The notes: a model not told the origin generated them from the sequence alone. Shown: positions 45,041-57,378, numbered from the stretch's first letter. The stretch: DNA of 64,000 nucleotides from Prosopocoilus inquinatus (GCA_036172665.1 CM069870.1:24650001-24714000); one strand, 5' to 3'. Program-made: numbers and translations.

Positions 45041-45515
45041 AGATCGGAAACACATATTTCGACTTTACGTGCCAAACAGAGCAGTTTTCGAACAAAAGTT
45101 GTCAATTTAGTGCTAGATACTGTCAAGAGATGGCACTCTCGATAAAGAAGCTATTTCATTCTCTCCGCGAGATAAAAAAAACAAAATAAAACATTCCCTT
45201 CCCGTCTCAAAACTTAAGGAGGCGAGATACTTTTCGAAATGATTGTCGAAGAGATTCAGAGACGGCGCTGCTTACAAACAACGCAAATAGAAAATTAGGC
45301 TAATTTCCAACGTTTTTGAAACTTGAACTCTTTTTTCTCTTTTCGAAAATATCGGAAAACCCCAATGAGAGAAATTTTAAATCTTTCACGTGCTTAAACA
45401 GAGCAGTTTTCGAACAAGAGCTGTCAATTTAGTAGATGGTAGAGAGATGGCACTCTCGACGAAGAAGCTATTTCATTCTCTCCTCGAGAAAACACCTAAA
45501 TAAAACGTTCCCTTT
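45041..45515. repeat. Direct duplication, 322-bp offset
   Basis: AAACAGAGCAGTTTTCGAAC at 45074 recurs at 45396, followed in both by GTCAATTTAGT, AGAGATGGCACTCTCGA and GAAGCTATTTCATTCTCTC. The two copies are diverged. No coding frame is shared. Confidence 0.75.
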
Positions 45516-45990
45516 GAATTAACCAATCACTGCACTGTTTGAATCGGAGCTAACGCCGAGAAGCAACTTTTAACAGAGAAGGCTGTTTAACGTCAAGAGG
45601 CGTCATTTTCAACAATCTCAAGAGATGTCGCTCCGTAATTACAGTTAAACTGCTTAAACGAAATTGCTCGCGCAATTTTATTTTACATGAAGGAAGAAAA
45701 AATTAGGACAGAACATCTTAGTCTTAGTAGAAATCAAATTATTTTGAGTCCAAAATCGAAAGACAAAACGCACTAAAATAATGAGCAAACTCCTCCATAG
45801 GTGGCGTTTTACGTCCAGCATGTTTTTGCAAGATTTTTTTTCAACAAAATTTGGCGTTTAAAAGCTCTGGATTGTAACTTATTTACAACTATTGGGAACT
45901 GGGTGGTTTTGATTCGATAATTTGTATTTAAAACAATACAATTAATTGTTAAGGATATTATAATAAAAAAATTAAATATTGACGGAATCA
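45516..45990. other. Gene-free stretch, no supported gene
   Basis: AT-rich; nothing recognised. Confidence 0.4.
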
Positions 45991-46130
45991 TCAACACAGA
46001 ATCTCTCAATCAAAAAAAAAAGAAAACTTAACCTTTCCTGTGTTGAAAAACATTCATCATCAACATCAACACAGAATCTCTCAATCAAAAGAAAAAGAAA
46101 ACTTAACCTTTCCCGCTCTGACACACATTT
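45991..46130. repeat. Two-copy 75-bp tandem repeat
   Basis: TCAACACAGAATCTCTCAAT begins at 45991 and 46066. Both are followed by an A-rich tract and GAAAACTTAACCTTTCC. Confidence 0.85.
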
Positions 46131-48354
46131 TTAAAAACATTTTGAGCATAGAATTTGAATGACAATCATTTTTAAAAGTATTTGAACTGATCTTGAAAAC
46201 ATTTTCCAAAATTGGAAAAACATAGTGAAAACGCTCTACCAAAACTTAGAAACTCTACGATTGTTTAGTTTCTTTGGCGGGAAAACTTAATTTGAATCGC
46301 CAATTCAAAACATTTTTTCCCATTTTGAAAATAACTTTCCGTAATAAATGTTTTATAATCTGGATTTCTCACGATTTGTACAAAAGTGAAAATCTGTTGC
46401 ACTGGCGCGGGGTGCTAAACGGCGTTGTTTAAAAAAAAGAACAAAACCTAACCTTAACTGCAATATAACAAACGCCGATAAAACAGGAAAACGCAAAATG
46501 TACTACCAACACATTTTAATTTTTTCCAGTTTCCAGTTTCGTGACAATCTTGATAACTATTTTCGATCGCACTGTATGACGTAAAGAATTATTTTTACTA
46601 AAGAATAAATAAATTAAAATATAAAATAATAAAAAATACATTCCTCATTGGAAGAAAGACTGATTTTGAGAAAACGTTTCAGGCGCATATTTTTCAGATA
46701 TTTTCAAGAAAGTTGGTTTACACTAAATTCAAGAAATTTGTATTTTTTATGTAAAATAAAATACAAATACCTGAGGATTGTTACAAGTTAGATTTAGAAA
46801 GAATTAGAAAGTGTTAATTTATATTACCACATGCGGCATTACCACCATTACGAAGCAGACGTACCTGAAAACAAAGAAAAAACTATTAGAAACTCGTATA
46901 GATTATTAAACGTAAAATTATTTTAATCATCCCGTATTATTTTAAACTTAACGCAATTAAGTTTAAATGCCAGTGTCAAATTTGATTCCCACTTTTTTGT
47001 TTGGTATCCAGTGGCGTAGCAATAGGGCAAGGCGACGACGCTAAGACGCCATGGGCGCTTGCACTTTGAATTTAAAAAAAAATTGTTGAAAACAAACGTA
47101 TTTTCCTATTTTCCTTATAGATCTTATACCTAATTTCATTCTAATTTTCACGATAGTGGCCTGCTGTAGAACCCACAACTTCTAATCAAGTCACCGGTGG
47201 TTTTAAAATTTGAATTTCAACTAAATGTCAAAACTATACTAAAATTTCAATAAGCATAGCACATTTTGCGAAATTGAAGAAACTGAAATGTTTACAGTTT
47301 GACAATGACAGCCGTCATGTGAAAGCGTCATTGGCATTTTAAATTTCAATTAGAGCCCTGGATATTTCAAATTAATTTATCTAAAATTTCTTTTACGGTA
47401 CAAAACAATATTCTCATCGGGTTTAGTTTAATGTGCAGTTAATTTTTATTCACATAACCTGCAATCTTGTCGCTTTTGACGTCACATCAATCATTTGTCA
47501 AATAAATAAAAAGTCCACAAAACACGTCCGGTTGCAGCGTTGCATTTTGTGTAGCGTCATCGAATCGTAATTTTATTGACCACACCCACCACAGTTAACA
47601 GCTGTTTTTTTTTTAACTGATCTCGACTGAGGTACAGTAGCGAACAATAAAATCCGGGCACTTTAGTTTCGCAGTGTAAACCTTGCTTTAATATTTTTGA
47701 AGTTAAGTACTCCAGTGTCACTAGTAATTCCGACGTGAATAATAAAAGTATTTTTCAAACCAACTGTACGTCTTACGTCTAGTTTTTTTTATAAATTATT
47801 TTCAGTAGCACATTTATTTATTAATTCAAGGTAAGACGACAGAAAGAACCTTTTAAAAACAGTTTGAAAACAATTAAAATAATTAAAGTAAGAAGACTAA
47901 TTAATCATCTGGTAGGTAACCAGAACTGCTGGAGTTAGAACCCCAACTGTATTCTTACTATAATTTAATACACTAACATAACCTCACTTTACTTCAAACA
48001 ACTTATTGGTACTTTTTGGTGAAGGCAAAAAATTACTTTCCAGTATCACAAAAGGATGAAGCTGTACATGGGAATGTGATAGATAGAAGATTTGGAAGGA
48101 ACGAGACTTCTACTTTTTTTTTTTTTTTGATAACATAGTTAATATCCAGGAATTTCTATTTAGGTAATAAAAAAAGCTTGCATCATTTCTGATCATTCAA
48201 CAGAACCTCTATTTTTAGTTGACTTCAAGGTTTCCACCCAACTCGACCCAACCTTTACCAAACCTACAAGAAGAAGACGTTTCTTTTCTTTCGCCTTTGA
48301 CTAAAAACATCTGTTCTTTGTCTTCCTTTGCTTTCCTTTCAGTTATAATTACTT
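46131..48354. other. Gene-free stretch with orphan transposon ends
   Basis: CAGTGGCGTAGC at 47009-47020 matches the style of hAT termini, but no inverted partner was found. TACAGTAGCGAACAATAAAA starting at 47633 resembles the ends of the element at 49435. No coding region is supported. Confidence 0.45.
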
Positions 48355-48506
48355 ATAAGCCATTTGCACCAAACACTTAAGCCGAGCTTTACTTTAAGTA
48401 TCACTTAGAATGTGAGTTATGTAAGTATTATGTAACCACACATATCACATTATAAGTAATACTTAAATTTAAGCTCGGCTTAAGTATTTCGTGCAAATAG
48501 CCCTTA
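48355..48506. mobile_element. 152-bp palindromic MITE
   Basis: Left CCATTTGCACCAAACACTTA plus AGCCGAGCTTTA, right TAAGCTCGGCTTAAGTATTT plus GTGCAAATAGCCC. The arms pair almost to the centre and are bounded by TTA/TAA trinucleotides. The end architecture is PIF/Harbinger-like. No frame. Confidence 0.8.
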
Positions 48507-49434
48507 CTCTCTTATCAGGTTAGTGTAGTAAAAGCTTCACCTCGCCATTCGACCAAGTAACAAACGAACGGTTCTTTTAACGCTCCGCTAAAACCAATTC
48601 GTTACGTGCCTGCGTCATGACGACAGAACAAAACCCATGTGTGAAGAAAACAATAACGCATAACATTAAAATAATAATTTAGAATCCGTTCTTAAAGAAT
48701 GTATGTACGGGAGACTTGACCGCAATGTCGGTCGTCAACCCGCCTATATCTGGGCCGCACTCTCGATACTTCTTACATCATCGTACGTAAATTCCAGGGC
48801 CGTACTGTTATTCATTCGCGAGAGTTTATCGCGACTCCTATCTCGTTTTATTCATCGACGTCAGGCGAATTATACGGGTTCAGGTTTGGTGACGTCAATC
48901 GAAGAGACAGCCATTCACTTGAAATAATAAAAAAAAAAAAGTTCAAGAGTCAAGTTCGATTGGTGATTTGTTTCTGTACTAATCTAGGGGCAAAAAAAAG
49001 AAGGAAAGAGGAAATCGTTTCCTACATTCCCAGTATATTTCGGGGTTGGTTATTTTCAAATATTTTCCAAAATCAGTCGTGATACTACTGCAACTATGTA
49101 GGTACGTACATTCATGGTAACAACAAAAGTGGCTGTTGTTGATTCGGTGCCTATTAGTAGCCCGGTCGTTGACCAATAGTTGAAAGTAGGACGCAAGTGA
49201 TTCGCAAGGCCTTGGGCAAAGATATGTCTATGTATCAACATGAATTCGTTTGTGCCTTCTACTTCGACGACGATGGCGCCACCGCATTTTTAAACGGTCT
49301 CTCATTAAACTCAAACAATTAGCAATAAACAACCACGTTATTACTATATTATTTCTTCAATTTCATCAAATTTATTGTCATTCGAATGCCCGGCAGAAAA
49401 ACTTACACTAAACTTTCACTAAATAAATTCCAGG
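48507..49434. other. Gene-free stretch, no supported gene
   Basis: GC-richer around 48560-48880. The 74-codon frame 48703-48927 lacks a recognised domain. CGATGGCGCCACC lies near 49271. Confidence 0.4.
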
Positions 49435-49592
49435 TAGAGTAGTGGACAATAAAATCCGGGCAAGAATGCGACTTGTCATTGAGAAACACGTTGACGTACT
49501 GAGACGGTTAAAAAAAACTTAACAAAACCTGATGTTTAACTTTTTATTTAAAAAAAAAACGACGTGTTCGAATTTAACCGTCCGCTACTGTA
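49435..49592. mobile_element. 158-bp Tc1/mariner-like MITE
   Basis: The left end TAGAGTAGTGGACAATAAAA and the reverse complement of the right end (TACAGTAGCGGACGGTTAAA) match at the termini. An ACACGT word is inverted further in, and the element is TA-bounded. It shares the AACAATAAAATCCGGGCA string with 47640. Confidence 0.6.
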
Positions 49593-49904
49593 CAAGTCAT
49601 AATGACTTGAAAAACAAAACAAGGGCTTAACCATCCGATTAGTTTCATCATGAAAGGTTTTTCCTTTCAAACAAAAATATATTATTCACTGCCAATTGGA
49701 AACCAGAAAACAAAAACGTGAACCGCACGACCAAGTAATGTTTTTAGGTCCAAGTGTATAATGTCAGCTTAAATTCAAGGTGGAGCTTAAATCTTTAACA
49801 ACGATTTTAAAGATTTAAGGTTTGGCTTACAGATGATCTGGCATTGTATGTTGGGCCTTGATGTTTAAACTTGATATCTGGTCATCTGCTTTTGCCAAAT
49901 TGAG
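49593..49904. other. Gene-free stretch, no supported gene
   Basis: AT-rich. Nothing recognised beyond short inverted AGATTTAAG/CTTAAATCT words near 49788-49818. Confidence 0.4.
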
Positions 49905-50700
49905 GACGTCCATTAAGCACGAGAATTGGGTCTTAATTATAAAACAAAATGAAGAAGATGTCATTTGGATATTTTTTGACGTCGCGTCATTTAGGGTTTT
50001 TTAAATTGCTGGCAGAGGTCATTCAGGTCTACTTAAAATTAAAGAAAATTGCAGAAAATGTCACTTGGGTCTCGTAAATAACAGATCAAACTAAGAGGAA
50101 ATTGCTAGGATAAAATTTTGAAGTAAATTAGAGTCGTCATTCGATTCTTTAACGTCACGTTATTTGGGTCTTTTTTTAAGCTGCTGGCAGAGGTCATTTA
50201 TGTCTTAAAGTTTAATGAAATTACAGAAAATGTCGTTTGGGTCTTGTCAATCACAGAACAAACCGAGAGGACGTCATTTCAGTCAAAACATGAAGCACGT
50301 CATTTGGGTCTTAATTATAAAACAAATTGGAGAAGATGTAATTTGAATTTTTTGACGTTGCGGTATTTGGGGTCTTTTAAATTGCTGTCAGAGGTCATTT
50401 AGGAATTCTTAACGTTGAAAAGAATTGCAGAAATGTCATTTGGGTCTTGTAAATAACAGACCAAACTGAGGGAACGTCGTTTGGATCAAATCTTCAAGTA
50501 AATTAGAGTCGTCGCCTGGATTTTTTAACGGCGCATCGCGTGAAGGTCATTTAGGTCTTCTTACAGTAAAAAAGAAACTGCAGAAAATGTCATTTGGGTC
50601 TCCTTAATCACGGAACAAACAGAGAGGGGATGACTTAGGTCAAATCATGAAGCAGCTCGAGTCGTCATTTGGTTTTTTAACGTCGCGTCATTTGGGTCTG
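49905..50700. repeat. Degenerate array built on GTCATTTGGGTCT
   Basis: The word GTCATTTGGGTCT or a close variant occurs more than fifteen times at irregular spacing. A higher-order order is visible: GCTGGCAGAGGTCATT (about 50008, 50183, 50384, variant 50540), then CAGAAAATGTCATTTGGGTC (about 50052, 50225, 50427, 50585), then AACAGA.CAAACTGAGAGGA. Units are 150-200 bp and diverged. No open frame runs through it. Confidence 0.8.
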
Positions 50701-50845
50701 TTAAATTTTTTAAAAAATCGATATTAAAAAATAATCAAAATGTTAATGAGTAATATATTTCCCTCGATTATTGTGCAAGTCCCTCTTTTCCTTTCCATGT
50801 ACAAATCCGTGAAAAGTCGAAATTTTCTATTAGCTGAGAACATTG

Positions 50846-51015
50846 CTGGCAAAGAATATCAAATTTTGAAGAACAAATTTGTCTGGATTCGAACTCCAGT
50901 CTTCTGGTAATACGCCAGGGTGCATTCTTTGTACAGAACATGCAGGATTCTTCACCTGGCCTCCCACCAGATGACTCGCATTCGAATCTCGATTGTGACG
51001 GAAAGCTTTTCCCCC
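50846..51015. repeat. Palindromic TTCGAA repeat, relative of 22893
   Basis: GGATTCGAACTCCAGTCTTC at the left and ACCAGATGACTCGCATTCGA at the right form inverted arms about 75 bp apart. The same architecture and words (TTCGAAC..GAGTCTTCTGG) are found at 22893-23030. Confidence 0.55.
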
Positions 51016-51208
51016 AAAGTTCAGTTCATGTTCATTCCCATTTAGTGAGACTGCTGCCTCTAATCATAAGAAATTGATGAGATTTATTGCCGAGTGAACG
51101 TTTTTAGTTTATTTTTTGGCAGCCATAAAAACATAAAAATGAAGTCAACTTCAAAACAGGTTTGATGAGCTTCGCAAAAATTTCGCAAATATTTGTATGT
51201 ACAGCTTA

Positions 51209-51400
51209 AACAAATAGGAATATTCTAGATATTAAAATTTAACACTATAGATTTTACAAAATTCATGTATTGTAGAACGCCTATGCCCGTCTAGAATGCC
51301 AATAATTTTAGTAATGACATAAAATGTTCTTCTAAAGTTCAAAACATAGAAGAACCTTATGAAACCTTTTCAGGAAAGTAAGAATTTAAGAGTAAATTGT
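51209..51400. repeat. Dispersed repeat, copy 2
   Basis: Partner of 36398-36590: GATTTTACAAAATTCATG, then CGCCTATGCCCGTCTAGAAT and TTCAGGAAAGTAAG. Confidence 0.65.
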
Positions 51401-52565
51401 TTTTAAACTTTAACCGGACATAATTAAATTGGAAATAGCACTCAACGTTTCACTATCGATTAATAGCTTCGTCGGACAAGAGTCGACTTCAGTTAAGAAT
51501 TTAAAGAAAATTTTGTCTTGACTAACTTACAGGACAAGAATATAATAATAATAATAATAATTGCATAAGACATTTTAAAGTCAATTTTTTTATTTATTAT
51601 TACTATTTATTTATTTATTTATTATTATTAATATTAGGAAAACTTGTCTTTTATAGCGAGAAAGTCTGAAAAACTTCATTAATATATTCAACTATATTCT
51701 CGTTATGTTTTTTCTTCTTTCTTCAGTAAAACATTTTCCTTTACTCTCCTGTTTTCCTTTTAATCATCCCCTTTGTTTTTGTTTATATTTTTTCTGAATT
51801 CATGTACAGAGTAGGGAAATGAATATTTGTTATCCAAATTTAAATTACAAAGCTACTTTCAATCATGAAATTTCAAAACCTTTGTTTGTTTTTATAATGA
51901 AATCCTCTTTCGAATTTGTATATAGTTGTCAAAATCGGACAAGTTTTTGAATTTTCTTTCTGATTTAGAAATAATAAAAGCAGTTGGCCAATAACTTCTC
52001 TGCGAATTTCATAATTTGATTTAGAAGAGGGTCGCACCAGAAAAAAAAAGTTTTTTCTAACTACCTCAAAGAAGTTCAATTTAAAACTACTCAATAAATT
52101 TCTGACTGATCTGATTCAATCTGTCTAGTAATAATGGAAGCAAATAGTGCAATAAAATAGAAATGAAACCAAATAGTTTAAGGGAGACAAAAAAAAATGA
52201 ATTTCAAAATTTCGCACTTAGAAGATAACTCGCTTGCCAATTTTCCTTTTATAAATTGGAAAATATCGTATTTTTGAACTGTTTTCAAAACATAACTTAA
52301 GATATCTCGTGATGCTTGTCGGTAATGAATTTTTTGACTTTTGTTTATGCCAACTGTTCAAACACTATTGATTTTAGTTGGAATGGTTGGTGGCAAAAAT
52401 AAAGGACACCCAAATACTCAAAGATGATGATGGCTGGATTTATTTGACAAAAATCCGTAAATTTAGAAAAGAAAATAGTAATAATTTGCCCTGCAATGGG
52501 TTTATACACTAAACTCGCTTTTACCCTGTATAGTGCAAACCTCCCCTTCACCATATATATACAGT
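51401..52565. other. Gene-free stretch with microsatellites
   Basis: CACTCAACGTTTCACTATCG (about 51441) recalls 17496. TAA repeats lie at 51539-51561 and TTTA/TTA repeats at about 51588-51634. Short frames show no domain. Confidence 0.45.
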
Positions 52566-52803
52566 GTAGAGCGATTAAGACCCCAACTTCTTTTTTCTAG
52601 ATCTCTGAACGTAGATGGAAGTAAAATTATTAATTTAATTAAAGAAAACACATTTTTATTTCTTGTCATTAATTTTACCACCTTCTGGTAAACCTAGCTG
52701 CCGGTTATTATCCTTGGAAACCATCGTGTCGACAATAGTTTTCCAGGATACTAACCGGCGGATAAATTTACCAGGAGGAGGTAGGATCGGGTCTAAGCGG
52801 GAT
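52566..52803. mobile_element. 238-bp foldback MITE
   Basis: GAGCGATTAAGACCCC at the left is mirrored by GGGTCTAAGCGGGAT at the right. A stronger inner pair, ACCTTCTGGTAAACCTAGCT and CCGGTTATTATCCTTGGAAA, is mirrored by TTTCCAGGATACTAACCGG and TTTACCAGGAGGAGGTA. No frame. Confidence 0.65.
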
Positions 52804-53000
52804 AAAAAATTTGCAAACTGACACATTTTCCACCCAATGGGGCTTCATCTCACTACTCCTATTTCCTCGACACGAAGTATTAGTCTGTATGAAATGCTGC
52901 CGGAGAGAAGAACGCCAAGAAACGTCAAGTTATGACTTCAAGCTAAGTTAGTTAATGATAATTGAAATCAACCTCCGCCCACAATAATTTTTATATCCGT
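52804..53000. other. No feature seen
   Basis: Ordinary AT-rich DNA. Confidence 0.3.
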
Positions 53001-53045
53001 AGATACGTATTTCGGCAGCTGAGCTGCCATCTTCAGTACGCTACC
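53001..53045 (-). other. CTGAAGA-hairpin-GAAA motif
   Basis: On the minus strand: CTGAAGAT, a GGCAGC/GCTGCC stem with loop TCA, then GAAATACGTATCT. The layout recalls a hammerhead ribozyme core (CUGANGA, stem II, GAAA), but an extra U sits between the first box and the stem, and stems I and III are not evident. The string type is common in animal repeat ends, from memory. No activity is claimed. Confidence 0.35.
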
Positions 53046-55244
53046 AACTTGAAAGCACTAAAAAAATGTCTAAAAACAACCTGATCACACTGACAAAATC
53101 ATAAAAATGTTAAACCTAAGTTTAACTTAAGTTAATAAATGAACTTATAAATCAAAATTGAATTATTAAGTTAAGATTCAAAAATGAAAGCAATAATTTT
53201 AGTTTTTTTTTTGCCTTCATCCGAGAACACAATAACTTTAACCTTTCAGTTGTGTGTGCGTTTTCTAAAAATACGCCAACACAACACGATATAATAAATT
53301 CATTATAAACAGTTCAGAATAAAATGTCATTACCCCGGCGAATAAAAATAGGCGCCTTTACTCGGGCAAGTAAACATAAAATACGAACACAAGGCTTCCA
53401 ATAAGTCATTTATAATTATTATTGTTGCATAACCGCGGACAATATGTGAGGCAAGTAACCCAGTTCTGCACGACCTCGGCGTGTTTGGGTTAACGACCCG
53501 GCGACCTCGCACCACCCTCTCCCGCTTCGACCCTTTTACATCGATGTAAAGTGCCATCCAATCTTAAATAACGAAGTTTGAAATGATAATTGAATCCTGG
53601 GGAAGATGGAAGGAGGAAACATTCCTTCCTTGAGAGCGAAGAGGCGTCACGACGACCACCACAACCGACGTCTGAACTTAGCGGCCCACGTTTCGTAGGG
53701 GGGGTAGCAAGAAGTACAATTTCGAGGTTCTTCAACTTTCGCGTATTAACCCCATTGCACGCCACATCCACCCCCTTTTGTACGTCTATGTGTGTGTGTG
53801 TGTGTGGGTGGGCGCTAAAGTCTCGTCGCGTAGGTCGTACAGTTAAAATACGATTTTAAATTTCTTTTTTTCGCTTTGGTTTTATTGCAATATAAAAGTT
53901 CATTCATTCCTCTCGTCTTCCCACGCAAACTACCGTAAGCGAAGGTAGGAGCCGACGTATATACGAAGAAGTCGGCGGAAGTACGATGTGCTGCATGACC
54001 CGGTCGACCCAAGTGCATTAGACTCGGGTAACCTGCGAGTTTAGCGCACTCGCATTTCCTCAATGGATGAAGTGATGGATACTACTAGTACTAGTAGTAC
54101 TGCATTAGATAATTAAACGACCTGTTAAATTAATTAATATTCGTTCGGCGGACTAGATTAAAAAGACAGGAAGAAAAGTATCAGTTAACGTAATAGTATG
54201 TGTGTATATGCACTTCGCCGTTATAATAAACTTGCGCGGTTATTTTCCAAGTCATCAACCTCCGATTTATGAGAAAGAAGTTACACAAAATTCAAAAAAA
54301 AAAAAATATAGAAAGAAAAAATCAAAAATAACAAGGGGCGAATCTTTTCTCCTCACATTCAATTGTGAATACTACTGCTTTGCTTGAAGATCAAAATCTC
54401 TTTCGCTGTTTGGAACGTAGGCAAAATTAACGTTTGAAATGAGGGAATTCCATGCTGACAATTGAAATTCAAGTTGTTGAACTTACTTGCAATTCTACAC
54501 CGACAGATCATGTTTCATTCACAACAATTAACGCGCTCGCTCATTAATTATGTTTCAACGAGTCACCGACAGTTTTGATACATCGACTTTTGTACACGTA
54601 TTTTTAGAAAATGCACTTTGTCACATCCGGTATGGATAGTTTAAAAAGGGAAATTAATAAATCAAGGCATGCTGTCTTAGAGATTCATCATTAGAGTCTG
54701 AATAGTACAAATGAGTACTCGCAGTGAATTAGTGAAATCCTCCGATGAAGAGTCAAAGTACTTTACGGGTAATTATTAAACATTAATTATTTTTATGTTG
54801 GGTTTTGCAAAGCAATTAAATTGAACCAATCAGCTTTTTGAAATCATGAAAGACGGAATTATTAAATGATTCCATATGTTTAATCACGATCTTCTCCTGT
54901 TCAATATTTTGGTGGGGCAGCCAACATTTTGGAAGGGATGGGAGTTTTGTTTTATTAGGATTTTGATTGAGCAATCGGAGTCTAATCCAATCTTACTGTT
55001 AATTATGATTTTAATTCTATTTTAATTTCATTTCAATTTATGTAAAGTCACTGCTTTAATAAACCCCCGTAAATTAACGCAACGTTGTCTTCTTATTCGC
55101 GATCAAACTTTTTTTCTTATATTTCGAGTTAGAAGTTAATTATTTTTTTTAATAACTTTAGCTACAACATTATTTGAAAATTTTTGGAAAATTCATAACC
55201 TCCAATATTCCAAAAATAATTTTTAATTAAGTTAAATCGTTTTA
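53046..55244. other. Gene-free stretch, no supported gene
   Basis: GC-richer around 53440-53830 with a (TG)n run at about 53789-53806 and overlapping domain-less frames (minus 53490-53771, plus 53590-53859). A perfect 20-bp palindrome (TACTACTAGTACTAGTAGTA) lies at 54080-54099. The remainder is AT-rich. Confidence 0.4.
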
Positions 55245-56900
55245 CCCGAGGAAGAGGGGAGGGAAGTTAATAATACAATTAGGTCGAAAAATAGGTACAT
55301 TCTTCAATTATTGTCAATTCTGTTTACCTTCTGTTTTTTGCATGGAACGTATTATAGTTAGGCAACCAAAGTTGCTTCTTGGAGTATATCTGGTAGTCCT
55401 TTGTTTTATTTTATGACAGTTACTCATTCATTGCTTTCTCTACACCTGCACAGAGTAAGAAATATTATTTTATTTTACGTTTTCTTGCGTTATCAGTTGA
55501 TTTCAGTATTAGTAGAGCCAACTTTTTTCTTAATTATTAAAAAAATAATTAATTTGACAAACCCGTAACAAAACCCTGAAATATTTTTTAATTAAATCTA
55601 ATTGTTGTACCGGGGTAGGGGGATTCATAAAATAACACAATTATGTCATAAAATACATTACTGGGGACATTTGGTAGGTAGGCAGCCAAGTTTACTTCTT
55701 AGTGTTTATCTGGTAGTTTGCTGTTTTTTTTTATGACTGGTAGTCTCCGGTAGTTTTATACTGGGCGACTCAAAATAAGTGTCCGACCCTTTAACCACAG
55801 GAAGTACACGAAAAAACAAAAGAAAGTCTCTACGCATAAAGGGTCTAGTGTGCATAGTTTTTAAGATAAAATGCACTGAAGGTTCGGATATAAATTGGTT
55901 AATGGGTACTGGTCCACCTATACTGCGTCACAAGAGCAACGAATCTTCGCGGAGTAGAAGGAAACACCTAGCGTTTACCTTGAAACAAAACTTTAAAACG
56001 TTTTTGTTTATGGGTTTCTGCGGAAAATATGTATAACACGCAATTCATTCTTTCGGATATCGCACTTGTGTATGCATACATAAGAAATGTATCATAGCTT
56101 CCATTTTGGACTCAAAACAGGTTGATTTCTGGAATGTCTCTGATAAATTTATTTCTTGCAAATTCGTACTGGAATGAATGGCCCTAGTAAATAAGCTCCT
56201 AACGGTCGGGCATGTATTTTGAATCACCCTGTATACAGGTTCTGCAGCTACAAAGAATAAGATATAAGAGTATTATTTTATTTTATATTTTATTGATTTA
56301 TTAGTCAAGTTAAAATTTCAGAGTAGTGCCAGTTCTCCTTCCTTTTTAATTTTTTAAAAATTAATTTGGCAAATCCTTAACTTATAATAACTCCGAAATA
56401 ATTTTTAATGAAATCTAACTGTTTAACCGTGAGGGAGGGGGGTTAATAACACAATTAAGTAAAAGAATACACGCTTTAATTATTGTAATTTTTTTTGCTT
56501 TTGTTTTACGAGTAGTAAGTCCCAACGATTTTTTCTTGCCTGGGCGGTTTGGTAGTTAGGCAACCAAGGTTTCATCCTGGTGTTTATCTGGCAGTCTGCT
56601 GTTTTCTTTTTATGACTGTGAATCTCTCATAGCTTTTGTGGATAGTTGCACAGAGCAAGATATGTTATGTTATTTTATATTTTCATTTTTAATTAAATCT
56701 AATCGTTTTAGCAGGAGATGTATGTGTGTGGGGGGAGGAGGGGGAGTATTAATAGCACAATTAAGTCGAAAAATACATTCTAATTATTATCATCTTTTTA
56801 ACTTTCGTATTAAGTCGGAACGATTTTTTCCCGCCTGGAACATTTGGTAGTTAGGCAACCAAGGTTACTTCGTGGTGTTTATCTGTAGTTTGTGTTAGTC
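55245..56900. repeat. Diverged tandem array, four units, one interruption
   Basis: Each unit has a G-rich patch (near 55245, 55612, 56430 and 56720) followed by AATAACACAATTA(A/T)GT, an AT-rich spacer, GTAGTTAGGCAACCAAGGTT (55358, 55672, 56550, 56848) and GTTTATCTGGTAGT. Successive units are about 290-365 bp apart, except where the element at 55757-56235 separates units 2 and 3. Confidence 0.75.
55757..56235. mobile_element. 479-bp non-autonomous DNA element, copy 1
   Basis: The left end TATACTGGGCGACTCAAAAT and the reverse complement of the right end (TATACAGGGTGATTCAAAAT) match, and pairing continues to GTGTCCGACC / ATGCCCGACC. It aligns along its whole length with 57379-57816. The 85-codon frame starting at GTG 55779 has a weakly similar 64-codon frame at the same offset in the other copy, but it begins at a non-ATG codon and has no recognised domain. 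Confidence 0.8.
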
Positions 56901-57378
56901 GTTTATTTGCAGTTTGTTTACATACTCAAATAGTTTTTTTTTTAATGCGGTATTTAGGAAAAGCTCTTTCCCTCACACTTTTCAAGTCAAGTCTCAAGAA
57001 GTCAACATGTTGATGTTCTTGTTTCTTTTTCGAGCTCGTTAAAATAGAACAACAAACGACACGTAGCTATAAATGTAATTGCATGGCAACCGCGCTGTTT
57101 ACTGCAGTTAAGTTTGAAATTGATCAAACAGGTACGAACCACGATCAATAAAATACGTCTGCTTTGTAACCTGACCTTACACAACGTTCTTTGAAGTCGG
57201 CAACGATAAGAAGAAATCACGTTGTCTTGCACACCGCATGTAAATTACGGTTGGTTAAGTAATAATCGAAAGACAATGAATACATTTCACTTTGGATCAA
57301 TTCAGTACACATAACAAATTAAAAAATATAATACAGGGCTTTTTCAAGATTGTCAGCTGTAATACTATTATACTATAT
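56901..57378. other. No gene seen
   Basis: AT-rich. The minus frame 57002-57232 has no recognised domain. Confidence 0.35.

Noticed and set aside
47009..47020. hAT terminus CAGTGGCGTAGC
   Set aside because: No inverted partner or 8-bp target copy was found within reach, so no element can be drawn.
55779..56036. Possible small gene shared by two element copies
   Set aside because: Starts at GTG, has no recognisable domain, and the second copy is shortened. Recorded only as a test in the findings.
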